Shown piece by piece: positions 53,508 through 62,341 of a DNA stretch of 64,000 nucleotides. The notes under the pieces were generated by a model. It ran no database searches. It was not told the origin of the DNA and worked only from the letters and a program-made list of their open reading frames with translations. A program made the translations under genes and the position numbers. Numbering within the stretch: position 1 is the stretch's first letter; each line of letters starts with the position of its first letter. The stretch is from Zunongwangia sp. ESRF-bin46. Its GTDB lineage: Bacteria > Bacteroidota > Bacteroidia > Flavobacteriales > Flavobacteriaceae. Where the stretch lies: positions 1 to 64,000 of the forward strand of contig NTLF01000004.1 in the NCBI GenBank assembly GCA_002631855.1, in the 5' to 3' direction.

Positions 53508-53867
53508 TTATAGCTTTTCTAATTCAGCTTGTACTTTTTTTGTCAATCCTTGCACTACCAGATTATAAGAATGGTCAATTAACTCTAGTAGCAAATCGGC
53601 TGGAATGTTGCGTTCCAATTCGACAGTGTTCCAGTGTTTTTTACTCATATGATAACCGGCAGTGATAAGTCCATCGTATTCCTCTCTCAATTCTATGGCG
53701 CGTTCTGGGTCACATTTTAAGTTGGCAGTAGCAGGCATTTTTTCCAAAGCGCATAATGCAAACATTTTATCCATTACTTTAAACACCAACACATCTGGGC
53801 CAAATGGAAGGGATTCAGTCACGCCTTTTTTCGATAAACAATACTCTCGGAATGCTTCAATGTTCAT
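53508..53867 (-). CDS. MmcQ/YjbR family protein
   Basis: 119 residues. YjbR/MmcQ fold with FREYCLSKKGVTESLPFGPDVLVFKVMDKMFAL, a GYHMSKKHWNTVEL central segment and a terminal HSYNLVVQGL. Described as a double-wing or CyaY-like DNA-binding fold. It lies eight bases after the MutS-like start in the same minus-strand run, and two bases before the transglutaminase gene. Role unknown. Confidence 0.92.
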   Translation of the reverse strand: MNIEAFREYCLSKKGVTESLPFGPDVLVFKVMDKMFALCALEKMPATANLKCDPERAIELREEYDGLITAGYHMSKKHWNTVELERNIPADLLLELIDHSYNLVVQGLTKKVQAELEKL

Positions 53868-53869
53868 AC

Positions 53870-54829
53870 CTAATCAATTTTATAGCCTAATGCTGGTTGG
53901 TCATCAAAATAGATTAAAAGTGTTGAAGCACCTAATTGCAAGGGAATTTTAAATGTAATGACATTCGCTTTTTTTTCTATTTCTGAAATTGCAATCGGTT
54001 CCTTTCCGAAGGAATATGAAATACTTGAAGGGTTACTATTTCGGATTTGAAAATCAATATATCCATCGTCATCTTCCGAAGAAATAACACCGGTTAACGG
54101 CTTCTCCACATCTTCCCTTCGCAGGGTTTCTGGAATAATAATCGGCATATTTGCGAATACTTCTTTTGAAATTACAGCATCAATCAACGCATCTTCATAC
54201 ATCGCCGGATAATGAGTCTTAAAAAACAGTTTAGGTGGCGTTTTGTAATAAAAATAAGTAGGTTCTTTTATAAACTTCCCATTGTATTTTCCCGCTCCCC
54301 ACGTAGGATCAAATAGATATTGCTTTCCATCAATGGTGGCGATATTCCACATATGTGTGTTTTTAAAAGGGCGGCCAATATCATTAAAATTGGCTTTTAT
54401 ATCACCCCTAACCAAATAGTTTTTAATTCCCTGAAGTTCACACAAACGCTCAAAAAGCATCGCATAACCTTCGCAAACGGCGATCCCTTCTTGTAGGGTA
54501 CGTTCGATTATTTTTTTTCGAGTCGCTTCTTCCTTTTGGTTTCGCTCTCTAAAATTTTTAAAGTTATAATTGAATTTTTTGTATTCTGAAGGCTCATAAG
54601 CCACGTTGTTTACAATCCAAGTATAAATGGCACGAACTTTATCTTCTTCGGAAATAAAATCGCGCGAAATAAACTTTGAAAGCTGCTCGGGGTTGTCAAA
54701 CTTTTTAGGGTATAACTGAATAGTGGCATCAACTTGTTCGTAGTTTTGAGCTTTTGCAGAAAACAATCCACTCGCAAAAAGCAAGAAGAAAACCAATACG
54801 TTCACATATGGATACCGTTTACTTCTCAC
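53870..54829 (-). CDS. Exported transglutaminase-like domain protein
   Basis: 319 residues. Signal peptide near 1-28 (LLFASGLFSAKAQ), a transglutaminase-core domain (about 55-200) with the Cys-His-Asp triad in EGIAVCEGYA, THMWNIATI and YLFDPTWG, then a C-terminal beta domain. Similar in layout to the protein at 62342. Overlaps the DUF4230 gene by 11 bases. Such kyphoscoliosis-type transglutaminase-like proteins are proteases or cross-linking enzymes; the substrate is unknown. Confidence 0.9.
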   Translation of the reverse strand: MRSKRYPYVNVLVFFLLFASGLFSAKAQNYEQVDATIQLYPKKFDNPEQLSKFISRDFISEEDKVRAIYTWIVNNVAYEPSEYKKFNYNFKNFRERNQKEEATRKKIIERTLQEGIAVCEGYAMLFERLCELQGIKNYLVRGDIKANFNDIGRPFKNTHMWNIATIDGKQYLFDPTWGAGKYNGKFIKEPTYFYYKTPPKLFFKTHYPAMYEDALIDAVISKEVFANMPIIIPETLRREDVEKPLTGVISSEDDDGYIDFQIRNSNPSSISYSFGKEPIAISEIEKKANVITFKIPLQLGASTLLIYFDDQPALGYKID

Positions 54830-55445
54830 TTCTTTCTGAAATTTTTTCCTGAGCGTTGCGATCGGTTTCCAAAGCCGAATAATCCAATTTCCAATTGATG
54901 GTTTCTACCAGTTTTTCCATCAGTTTTATCGTTTCCATCGCTTGGTTAGAAGCTTCTAGTAACAAACCACTGCTTGGTACTTTATCGATAATATGTTGTT
55001 TGGCTTCGCGGTTAATATCGGTTAAGTCGGATGACGTAAACGGGTTTGCCCAACCTTCGCGTTTGTCGTAATATTTAAAGTCGGTTTCGATGGTCATCAG
55101 TTCCGGTTGTGGGAAATTGGTCAACGTGATTGTTTTATTTTTGGTGTCGGCATTCATGTTAATCTTCGTGAGGTCGAACCCCACGTGAGCTTTCGCTTCA
55201 ATTAAAATAAGCGCTTTTTTCTTTCCTAAAATAACATTGAGCCATTTGTCCTTTACACTTTCGTAATGGTAAATTTCAGAAAAATCGCCTTCCACCGTAA
55301 TAAACTTACAGACACTGCGAATGCGCTCCATCAATACCACCGATTGTGAATGTACTTTCTCTTTTTTTCGAGAACCCACAAACCATGAGAAAATAAAGTA
55401 CGCCACTACAGCTCCGACAGCCAGGCCTATAAAAAGTAATTCCAT
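54819..55445 (-). CDS. DUF4230 membrane-anchored protein
   Basis: 208 residues. A membrane helix at 2-22 (FIGLAVGAVVAYFIFSWF) is followed by a DUF4230 domain (about 40-195) with VCKFITVEGDFSEIYHYE and LTNFPQPELMTIETDFKYYD. No catalytic motif is apparent. Its 3' end overlaps the transglutaminase start by 11 bases and it lies one base after the DUF4260 gene. Function unknown. Confidence 0.9.
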   Translation of the reverse strand: MELLFIGLAVGAVVAYFIFSWFVGSRKKEKVHSQSVVLMERIRSVCKFITVEGDFSEIYHYESVKDKWLNVILGKKKALILIEAKAHVGFDLTKINMNADTKNKTITLTNFPQPELMTIETDFKYYDKREGWANPFTSSDLTDINREAKQHIIDKVPSSGLLLEASNQAMETIKLMEKLVETINWKLDYSALETDRNAQEKISERSEK

Positions 55446-55446
55446 A

Positions 55447-55800
55447 TTAATTGTTTCCTATGCTTCCTAAATGTGTGTTTTTAAAACTGTCTGAATATTT
55501 TAAGCCATACCCAAAAATCCGATCCATTGCAGAATGGGAAAACAGAATAACACCTATTAAAGTACAAATTTCACCAAAATAAAGCATTCCTGCTATAATA
55601 AATAGGATTGCGATTGCTTTATGATGAAACAAATTATAGATGACCGCACCTACTTTTGTATTAAACAGATATCCTAACATACCTATATCGGGCAGCAATA
55701 ATAGGGCGGGAAAAACCCACCAAGAAAATTCTAATTGCGAGAACAACAAGATTCCAAATATAAACTGGGCAAACTCCTCAATTTTTAAAGTTGTTTTCAT
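55447..55800 (-). CDS. DUF4260 membrane protein
   Basis: 117 residues, about three membrane helices with a conserved LPDIGMLGYL turn and a His-rich FHHKAIAI segment plus HSAMDRIFGYGLKY near the C-terminus. Matches DUF4260, a small multi-pass family without known role. It lies between DUF4230 and the cyclase in a tight minus-strand run (gaps one and zero bases). Confidence 0.88.
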   Translation of the reverse strand: MKTTLKIEEFAQFIFGILLFSQLEFSWWVFPALLLLPDIGMLGYLFNTKVGAVIYNLFHHKAIAILFIIAGMLYFGEICTLIGVILFSHSAMDRIFGYGLKYSDSFKNTHLGSIGNN

Positions 55801-56547
55801 CTAGATAAAAGTATATAAAACCGGTTTACTTGGCGCTGCATCGTTATGAAACGAAGCAATTTGCAGGTTTAACAAATAACTGCCGTCTTTCACTTGGTTG
55901 GGCACGTAAATAAATTCGGTTATGGTTGCTTGGTATCTTGGCTTTTCTGGATAATTCCAAAAAGCTTTGTGTGCCAACAGTTTTCCCTCGTCTTTTTCTT
56001 TATCAACTGAAGGCAAATCTATCAACAGATGCTTCACTCCTTTTTCACGTAACAACAACGCGGCCTCTTCATGTAAATACGGCCAATTGGTGTTTGAATA
56101 GTGTCTTTCTTTTTTTTCTGAAGTATTCGGTAAGGTTCTAATGACAACCGCTTCGGGACTTTTATTTTCTAAAGCCGATTTAATTTCGCAAGCCGGAATT
56201 ATTTGATCTTCCCCTATTTTTTCTGGAACGAGTGAAATTACTTCCGCCGAAAAAAAGAAGGTTTTCAATGCTTCATTCACCGAATGAAATTCTTCTAAAA
56301 TATGCCCCACACATTCCGTATGCGTTCCGTGGGCATGTGGATTAAAAGCAATGTTATTAAAATTAACCGAAGCTCCTTCGCTTACTTTTGCCACCCAATT
56401 GTCCATTTTAACGGGTTTAATTGTAGGCGGTTTTAAATACCAAGCTTCCGGATTCTTTTCTGAAGCCCGTAATGGAATTGAAAGATCTAAAGGTTTTGAA
56501 AGATCGACCGTTTTTAAAATTCCGTCTATGTTAAAAGTGGCGCGCAA
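55801..56547 (-). CDS. Cyclase-family metal hydrolase (kynurenine formamidase-like)
   Basis: 248 residues with the cyclase/formamidase metal motif in NPHAHGTHTECVGHI (about residues 71-85) and a second conserved LLIDLPSVDKE segment. The family includes bacterial arylformamidase (KynB) and polyketide-type cyclases. No tryptophan-degradation gene is adjacent, so the substrate is left open. Directly upstream of DUF4260 with no gap. The HemW gene ends 44 bases upstream. Confidence 0.88.
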   Translation of the reverse strand: MRATFNIDGILKTVDLSKPLDLSIPLRASEKNPEAWYLKPPTIKPVKMDNWVAKVSEGASVNFNNIAFNPHAHGTHTECVGHILEEFHSVNEALKTFFFSAEVISLVPEKIGEDQIIPACEIKSALENKSPEAVVIRTLPNTSEKKERHYSNTNWPYLHEEAALLLREKGVKHLLIDLPSVDKEKDEGKLLAHKAFWNYPEKPRYQATITEFIYVPNQVKDGSYLLNLQIASFHNDAAPSKPVLYTFI

Positions 56548-56590
56548 ATACTTGGTTTTTAAAAATGTAATATACGATTCTATTGTGAGA

Positions 56591-57715
56591 TTAATCTGTT
56601 AAAAACAAATCGGAAGCAATGCCATCACTTAAAAATTTTCCTTTTTTTGAAACTTTAAGCGAGTCTTCTTCTAAAAATAACAAGCCTTTCTCTAAATGCT
56701 GATTCGCTTGTTCTAAGGCGTACTCTTTATATTTTTTTCCGAAGGAGTCTTCCAATGTATTTAAAGAAATCCCCCATTTGGTTCGCAAACCGGTCATAAT
56801 ATATTCGTTGTAGCGATCTTTTACGGATAGCGTTTCCTGCTCTTGCGGAAGTTCTCCAGCAGTAATTGCCTGAATGTATTTGGTATTATTGGCAATATTC
56901 CAACTACGCGTTTTACCGTCAAAACCGTGTGCCGAAGGACCGATGCCCAAATACGGTTTCCCTTGCCAATAAGCGGTGTTGTTTCGGGAATAATACCCGG
57001 GTTTTCCAAAATTTGAAAATTCGTAGTTTTCAAATCCGGCGTTTTCAGTTTCTTTGAACAAGGTCTTATAATGCGTTTCAGCAACGGCATCTTCAACGGG
57101 CGGAACAATTCCTTTCTCAATAAATTTTTTTAAAGCAGTTCTTGGTTCCACAGTTAAGGCATAACACGACAAATGCGGAATATCAAGTGAAATAGCGGTG
57201 TCCAAATTCTGCTTCCAACGTTCATTGGTCATTCCCGGAATTCCGTAAATAAGGTCGATACTTATATTATCAAAGTGTTTTTTTGCCTCTTCAATGCATA
57301 AAAAAGCTTCTTTTTCGTTGTGAGCTCGGTTCATGAGGGTTAAATCTGCTTCAAAAAAGGATTGAACCCCAATGCTTAACCGATTAATCTTACTGTTCGC
57401 TAATGTTTCAATTCGGTCTTTTGTTAAATCGTCTGGGTTGGCTTCTAAGGTAATTTCAGCATTTGAAGCTATTATGAAATGTCTTGATATCGTTTCAAAA
57501 ATCTGCTTTAACTCTTCTGAAGTCAGCAACGACGGGGTTCCGCCTCCAAAATAAATGGTTTCCACGGTTTCAGTTACTTCTTTTTTCCGAAGGATTAATT
57601 CTTCACACAACGCATCGACCATTGCTCCTTTTTTCTTTATAGAAGTTGAAAAATGAAAGTCGCAATAATGACAAGCCTGTTTGCAAAAAGGGATATGTAA
57701 GTAAATTCCGCTCAT
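56591..57715 (-). CDS. hemW: Radical SAM heme chaperone HemW
   Basis: 374 residues. Begins IYLHIPFCKQACHYCDFHFS with the radical-SAM CxxxCxxC cluster site, followed by YFGGGTPSLL, the SAM-binding RLSIGVQSF and HLSCYALTVEP; a C-terminal HemW domain contains RNNTAYWQGK, close to the heme-binding HNxxYW signature. HemW inserts heme into respiratory enzymes and is distinct from coproporphyrinogen oxidase HemN, which has an additional N-terminal segment absent here. Its promoter -7 box (TATTTTTG, minus) is at 57757-57750. Confidence 0.92.
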   Translation of the reverse strand: MSGIYLHIPFCKQACHYCDFHFSTSIKKKGAMVDALCEELILRKKEVTETVETIYFGGGTPSLLTSEELKQIFETISRHFIIASNAEITLEANPDDLTKDRIETLANSKINRLSIGVQSFFEADLTLMNRAHNEKEAFLCIEEAKKHFDNISIDLIYGIPGMTNERWKQNLDTAISLDIPHLSCYALTVEPRTALKKFIEKGIVPPVEDAVAETHYKTLFKETENAGFENYEFSNFGKPGYYSRNNTAYWQGKPYLGIGPSAHGFDGKTRSWNIANNTKYIQAITAGELPQEQETLSVKDRYNEYIMTGLRTKWGISLNTLEDSFGKKYKEYALEQANQHLEKGLLFLEEDSLKVSKKGKFLSDGIASDLFLTD

Positions 57716-57749
57716 TCAGTACTAAAAAGGGTTCTGTTATTGTTTTTGA

Positions 57750-57757
57750 CAAAAATA
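57750..57757 (-). promoter_or_regulatory. -7 box (TATTTTTG) of hemW
   Basis: On the minus strand TATTTTTG matches TAnnTTTG, 35 bases before the hemW start codon. The -33 region is not a clear TTTG. Confidence 0.5.
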
Positions 57758-57810
57758 CGCTATATTTTATGGCAGACCTTACGGTAGTTATATAAACCCA
57801 ATTCATCTTT

Positions 57811-58878
57811 ATGATTAAAAATGCTATTTATCTTTTATTTTTTGCCATTAGCTTTTCAGTTTTAGGACAAACAGCAAAGGATTCTACCTCACTACGGGTG
57901 GGTATTGCTGGCTCTGCTCCTTTCTACATTAATAATGAAAAAACTGAAGGCATTGTACCCGATTTATGGCGAGAAATCGCTTTTAATATCGATAGACAAT
58001 ACACGTATAAAAACTACGCCTCGGTGGAAGAAGGTATGCAAGCAACTACAGATGGTGAAATTGATGTACTTATTGGACCTATAACTATTAACTCGTTACG
58101 AGCAGAAACAGTTAGTTTTTCACATCCCTTTTATGATACCGAATTGGGTATTTTAGCTCCCGTATTAGAACTCACGTTTTGGGATCATTTAAAGCCTTTT
58201 TTCTCAACTACGTTTTTATATGCCGTGGGATTTTTACTCATAGTCCTTACTATTGTAGGCACACTGTTTTGGTTATTAGAAGGCAGGAAGTTTCCTGAAG
58301 AATACAATAAGCACCCTATAAAAGGAATTGGTAGCGGAATCTGGCTAGCCATTGTAACCATGACAACCGTTGGTTATGGTGATTATGCACCTAAAACAAT
58401 ACCGGGACGCTTTTTAATGGGTGCTTGGATGGTTATTTCTTTAATTATGGCAACCTCCTTTGTAGCTGGGATTGCCACCACTTTGACCGTAAGTAGCCAA
58501 CAAGAAAAAACCATAAAATCATTGGGACAATTAGAAGGAAAAAGAATTGCTACGCCAAGTTATGATAAAGTGCTTAATCAAGTACGAAACGTAGGCGGAA
58601 CACCCGTTCCAGTAAAAAATGTAAATGAAGCGTATGATTTGCTTTTAAACGAAGAAGTAGATGCCGTTTTATATGATGTAGTTCCGTTGGAATATGTTTT
58701 CAGTAATAAAGAAAAAGAAAATTTTGAACTGACTAAAAAAAACATTCAACCACAACATTATGGTTTTATTTTTCCGTTAGACAGCCCTTTACGAAGGAAA
58801 GTGGATTTGCAGATTATCCAATTGCGGGAAGACAACGAAATTGAAGATATTGTTACGCAATGGATTAATACGAAATAA
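57811..58878 (+). CDS. GluR0-like ionotropic glutamate receptor/ligand-gated K+ channel
   Basis: 355 residues. Signal peptide 1-20; first half of a periplasmic solute-binding (SBP3) domain about 25-125; membrane helix near 139-158; pore loop with the potassium selectivity filter TTVGYGD near residue 190; second membrane helix near 205-228; then the second half of the binding domain to about 350. This split binding domain around a K+ channel pore is the layout of prokaryotic GluR0, relative of ionotropic glutamate receptors. Ligand unknown but probably an amino acid. Single gene with divergent hemW upstream. Confidence 0.92.
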   Translation: MIKNAIYLLFFAISFSVLGQTAKDSTSLRVGIAGSAPFYINNEKTEGIVPDLWREIAFNIDRQYTYKNYASVEEGMQATTDGEIDVLIGPITINSLRAETVSFSHPFYDTELGILAPVLELTFWDHLKPFFSTTFLYAVGFLLIVLTIVGTLFWLLEGRKFPEEYNKHPIKGIGSGIWLAIVTMTTVGYGDYAPKTIPGRFLMGAWMVISLIMATSFVAGIATTLTVSSQQEKTIKSLGQLEGKRIATPSYDKVLNQVRNVGGTPVPVKNVNEAYDLLLNEEVDAVLYDVVPLEYVFSNKEKENFELTKKNIQPQHYGFIFPLDSPLRRKVDLQIIQLREDNEIEDIVTQWINTK

Positions 58879-58887
58879 TAAACTACA

Positions 58888-59583
58888 TTATTTTTCAAAA
58901 GCGGTACCCATTACTATCAAATCTGCTCCGGCTTTATAAGCTGCTTGTTTTTGAGCTTCGGTTTTAATACCGCCGCCAACAATAAGGGGAATGTTAATGG
59001 CTTTTTTTACTTCGGAAATAATTTCTGGCCTCACCTGATTAATCGCTCCGCTTCCGGCTTCTAAATAAATTAATTTTGCGCCCATAAATTCGCCGGCCAT
59101 TGCCGTATGTACAATTGTTGAAACGGCATCTTGTGAAAGTGGTTTTGTATTGCTAACTCGTGCTACGGCAGATTCGGTCCCGCCATCCACCAAAATATAA
59201 CCGGTAGGAATTACTTCCAATTTTGATTCCTTTAGCTTCTCAACAGCTTTTAATTGTTGGCCTACCAAATATTCTGGATTGCGACCTGAAAGTAGGGAAA
59301 GAAATAAAATAGCATCTGCAAACTTGGTGATTTGTGTATGATCGCCTGGAAACAAGATTACAGGCAACTGAGAATGATTTTTTAGTGCTTTTACTGTAGC
59401 TTCAGTATGACCATTGGCATCTGTACTGCCACCTACAAATAAATGTGTAGTTTCGGTTGGCAGTTGTTGAAGAAAAGAAGCGGTGTCAGACGTTGAAAAT
59501 TTATCAGGGTCTATTAAAATTGCTAAGCTTTTTTTTCCTTCGGAAATATCACTCAATATATTTTGATAATGAAACTGGTTCAT
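58888..59583 (-). CDS. pcrB: Geranylgeranylglyceryl phosphate synthase-like (PcrB/GGGPS)
   Basis: 231 residues, (beta-alpha)8 barrel of the GGGPS/PcrB family: LAILIDPDKF near the N-terminus, FVGGSTDANG, PVILFPGDH, YLEAGSGA and the phosphate-binding IIVGGGIKT plus VMGTAFEK. It joins sn-glycerol-1-phosphate to a polyprenyl diphosphate, the first step to archaeal-type ether lipids. Bacteroidetes members form the GGGPS group with longer chains than Bacillus PcrB. Its stop/start overlaps the phosphopantetheinyl transferase gene by one base. Confidence 0.92.
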   Translation of the reverse strand: MNQFHYQNILSDISEGKKSLAILIDPDKFSTSDTASFLQQLPTETTHLFVGGSTDANGHTEATVKALKNHSQLPVILFPGDHTQITKFADAILFLSLLSGRNPEYLVGQQLKAVEKLKESKLEVIPTGYILVDGGTESAVARVSNTKPLSQDAVSTIVHTAMAGEFMGAKLIYLEAGSGAINQVRPEIISEVKKAINIPLIVGGGIKTEAQKQAAYKAGADLIVMGTAFEK

Positions 59584-60224
59584 TATCTAATTTTTTCAGA
59601 AATTAATGCATAAGCGCAAGTAAACCCTTCAAATTCTAAAAACCATACTTTATAGGTTTCTTCTTTGTCTTCAAAAGAAACTTCGGCAGTAGATTGCAGA
59701 TCGTCCAACCTGAAATCCTCAACATAAATATGTTCTAAAAAACTGACGCCTTTTCGGGCAAAACTTTTATACAACGATTCCTTTGCGCCCCAAACCATGG
59801 TGAGTTTCCGCATCACGGCATCATCGTTAGCGAGGGTTCTATATTCTTCAATCGGGGTAAATTTATGAGCGATTTTTAATATTTTTTGACGTTGTTTTTC
59901 AATATCAATCCCCACTTCTTGGTCACTGATTATAATCGCCGAAAAAATAAAAGAATGCGTAATCGAAATATGTTTATCATCGGTTAAATGTGGCTTGCCT
60001 TTATCATCATAATACAAGTCGTGATCCGTATAACCGGCAGCTGCCAATAAATGACGAACGCTCATAAATCCGCGCCGGTGTAGGTCGCTTTTCATACCAT
60101 CTACACGTTCTTGGCAATGATTGGTTAGTGAAATTCCGTCCGAAAGAAATTCGTACGATTCTTCTATCTTCCAAATCAAGACCTTAGTCGTTTTATTTAC
60201 TGTTATAGTTTTGTAAAGTGGCAT
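59583..60224 (-). CDS. 4'-phosphopantetheinyl transferase superfamily protein
   Basis: 213 residues. Family marks: GKPHL, ISITHSFIFSA, EVGIDIEKQR (Mg and CoA ligands) and VWGAKESLYKSF. Transfers phosphopantetheine from CoA to acyl or peptidyl carrier proteins; Sfp-like rather than AcpS-like by length. It precedes pcrB with a one-base overlap. Which carrier it serves is not visible; no PKS or NRPS lies in the window. Confidence 0.92.
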   Translation of the reverse strand: MPLYKTITVNKTTKVLIWKIEESYEFLSDGISLTNHCQERVDGMKSDLHRRGFMSVRHLLAAAGYTDHDLYYDDKGKPHLTDDKHISITHSFIFSAIIISDQEVGIDIEKQRQKILKIAHKFTPIEEYRTLANDDAVMRKLTMVWGAKESLYKSFARKGVSFLEHIYVEDFRLDDLQSTAEVSFEDKEETYKVWFLEFEGFTCAYALISEKIR

Positions 60225-60245
60225 AAACGTTTACTAGATATTATG

Positions 60246-60280
60246 TATTTTTGCAACCTGAAAACTGAGCAAAATCAGTT
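60246..60280 (+). promoter_or_regulatory. Promoter -7 box and leader hairpin before ahcY
   Basis: TATTTTTG (60246-60253) matches TAnnTTTG. Eight to ten bases later AACTGA / TCAGTT forms a 6-bp hairpin with a GCAAAA loop (60263-60280), at the predicted 5' end of the mRNA. It resembles the hairpin before the mevalonate kinase gene. Leader length about 55 bases, too short for a full SAH riboswitch. Confidence 0.5.
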
Positions 60281-60316
60281 AGCAGATAAAAAAATTGTTA
60301 ATTCAAAGATAAGAAT

Positions 60317-61633
60317 ATGTCAACGAAAACAGTGCCTTACACGGCGTATAAAGTAAAAGATATTTCCCTAGCAGACTGGGGACGTAAAGAAATTCAGCTA
60401 GCTGAAGCAGAAATGCCAGGCTTAATGTCGCTACGTGAAGAATATAAAAACGAGCAGCCGTTAAAAGGTGCCCGTATCGCCGGATGTTTGCACATGACCA
60501 TACAAACTGCGGTTTTAATTGAAACCCTTATTGAATTGGGTGCAGAAGTAACTTGGAGCTCTTGTAACATTTTCTCTACACAAGATCAAGCTGCAGCTGC
60601 AATGGCAGACGCTGGAGTACCAGTGTATGCTTGGAAAGGAATGACCGAAGAAGAATTTAACTGGTGTATTGAGCAAACGCTTTTCTTTGGGGAAGATCGT
60701 AAGCCATTAAATATGATTCTTGATGATGGTGGAGACCTTACCAATATGGTTTTTGATAAATACCCAGAATTAGCTTCTGGTATTAAAGGTCTTTCTGAAG
60801 AAACTACGACTGGCGTGCACCGTTTATACGAACGTATGAAGAACGGAACATTGGTTATGCCAGCAATAAACGTAAACGATAGCGTTACTAAAAGTAAATT
60901 TGACAACAAATATGGATGTCGCGAAAGTGCTGTAGATGCTATTCGTCGTGCTACCGATGTAATGATGGCCGGAAAACGTGTTGTGGTATGTGGCTATGGT
61001 GATGTAGGTAAAGGTACTGCTGCTTCTTTTAAAGGTGCTGGAGCAATTGTTACGGTTACTGAAATTGACCCAATTTGTGCATTACAAGCTGCAATGGACG
61101 GTTTTGAAGTGAAAAAACTGGAAACTGTTGTTGGTAAAGCTGATATTGTAATTACCACAACTGGAAATAAAGATATTGTTCGCGGCGAGCATTTTGAAGC
61201 GATGAAAGACAAAACCATCGTTTGTAATATTGGCCACTTTGATAATGAAATCGCTGTTTCTTGGCTAAAAGAAAACCACGGAAATACACACGTTGAGATT
61301 AAGCCACAAGTAGATAAATATACTATTGACGGTAAAGATATTATTTTATTAGCTGAAGGTCGTCTGGTAAACCTAGGTTGTGCAACCGGACATCCAAGTT
61401 TTGTAATGAGTAACTCATTTACAAATCAAACTTTAGCGCAAATTGAATTGTGGAAAAACACAGATCAATACGAAAACAAAGTGTATATGCTACCAAAGCA
61501 TTTAGATGAAAAAGTAGCTAAATTACACTTAGAGAAAATTGGTGTAGAATTAACTGACCTAAGTGAAGAGCAAGCCAAATACATCGGCGTGGAAGTAGAA
61601 GGGCCATTTAAGCCAGAGTACTACCGTTACTAA
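60317..61633 (+). CDS. ahcY: Adenosylhomocysteinase
   Basis: 438 residues. S-adenosyl-homocysteine hydrolase, converting SAH to adenosine and homocysteine with bound NAD. Visible: [41 protein letters not shown] with the substrate Lys, the NAD Rossmann motif [17 protein letters not shown], and the C-terminal PEYYRY. Full length, highly conserved. Single-gene unit with a hairpin leader and tandem terminator hairpins. Confidence 0.98.
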   Translation: MSTKTVPYTAYKVKDISLADWGRKEIQLAEAEMPGLMSLREEYKNEQPLKGARIAGCLHMTIQTAVLIETLIELGAEVTWSSCNIFSTQDQAAAAMADAGVPVYAWKGMTEEEFNWCIEQTLFFGEDRKPLNMILDDGGDLTNMVFDKYPELASGIKGLSEETTTGVHRLYERMKNGTLVMPAINVNDSVTKSKFDNKYGCRESAVDAIRRATDVMMAGKRVVVCGYGDVGKGTAASFKGAGAIVTVTEIDPICALQAAMDGFEVKKLETVVGKADIVITTTGNKDIVRGEHFEAMKDKTIVCNIGHFDNEIAVSWLKENHGNTHVEIKPQVDKYTIDGKDIILLAEGRLVNLGCATGHPSFVMSNSFTNQTLAQIELWKNTDQYENKVYMLPKHLDEKVAKLHLEKIGVELTDLSEEQAKYIGVEVEGPFKPEYYRY

Positions 61634-61678
61634 AGATTAATATTACCGCGCTAAAGCACAAGCGCTAATAAGTTTTAG

Positions 61679-61708
61679 AAAACCCTCACAGAAATTGTGG
61701 GGGTTTTT
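61679..61708 (+). terminator. Rho-independent terminator after ahcY
   Basis: AAAACCCTCACA / TGTGGGGGTTTT form a long stem (with G-T) around GAAAT, followed by T. A separate GCGCT / AGCGC hairpin with TATTA/TAATA flanks lies just upstream (61641-61670). The terminator overlaps the stop codon of the convergent lipoprotein gene. Confidence 0.85.
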
Positions 61709-62258
61709 ATTTAGAGCTTTTACTCTTTAGGTAAATTTCTATATACTCAGCTGTTGTTAGATATTCAGTTCGCATGGCATCAGCATAAGCTACAATATTT
61801 CGATGACTTTTATAGTTAGGGTTCAAGGCATCTTTTAATTTTTCATCAGTTACTGTGAGTGCTATATACCAATTTCCAGTTCGCGTCACGTGAGCATCTT
61901 CCAACATCGGGCCATACCCTTCTTGATCTAGCTTAGCATCTACCATCATTGGTATTAAATTCACTGTTTGGGTGTTACGCTCTACTTCATAAAAAGTAAG
62001 ATAATAGGTGTTATTTTCAATTTCGATTGGGATGTTTCCTAAGTCATCATCATATACAACTTGAAATTTTGCATTCATGTAATTGAAAAACTCGTTTGCA
62101 TCTTTAGGGTCTTCAAAAACATACACGTAATTATAAGGTAAGTGTTTTTTAAATTTTTTAGGAGCATAGATCTTACCGCCATCAATTTTGGGAGCAATAC
62201 TTAATGGAATGCACGATATAAAAAGGAAAGAAAAAAATGCTATGTAAAGATGCTTCAT
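61707..62258 (-). CDS. Small lipoprotein of unknown function
   Basis: 183 residues with a lipobox FISC (Cys16). I do not recognise the family. The mature part alternates short strands and helices (KHLPYNYVYVFEDPKDANEFFNYM, FYEVERNTQTVNLIP) and ends KSKSS; the only Cys is the lipidated one. Divergent from the transglutaminase gene at 62342 with about 80 bases between. Confidence 0.75.
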   Translation of the reverse strand: MKHLYIAFFSFLFISCIPLSIAPKIDGGKIYAPKKFKKHLPYNYVYVFEDPKDANEFFNYMNAKFQVVYDDDLGNIPIEIENNTYYLTFYEVERNTQTVNLIPMMVDAKLDQEGYGPMLEDAHVTRTGNWYIALTVTDEKLKDALNPNYKSHRNIVAYADAMRTEYLTTAEYIEIYLKSKSSK

Positions 62259-62341
62259 CTGTATAATGATTAGTTAGTTTAAAAGTGAATATCAAAAATT
62301 ATTCCGAAACCTTAGTGCAATCTCTTATTGAAATATTTAAA

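Noticed and set aside
60254-60316. SAH riboswitch before ahcY
   Set aside because: The leader is only about 55 bases and contains a single small hairpin without the conserved SAH aptamer core.
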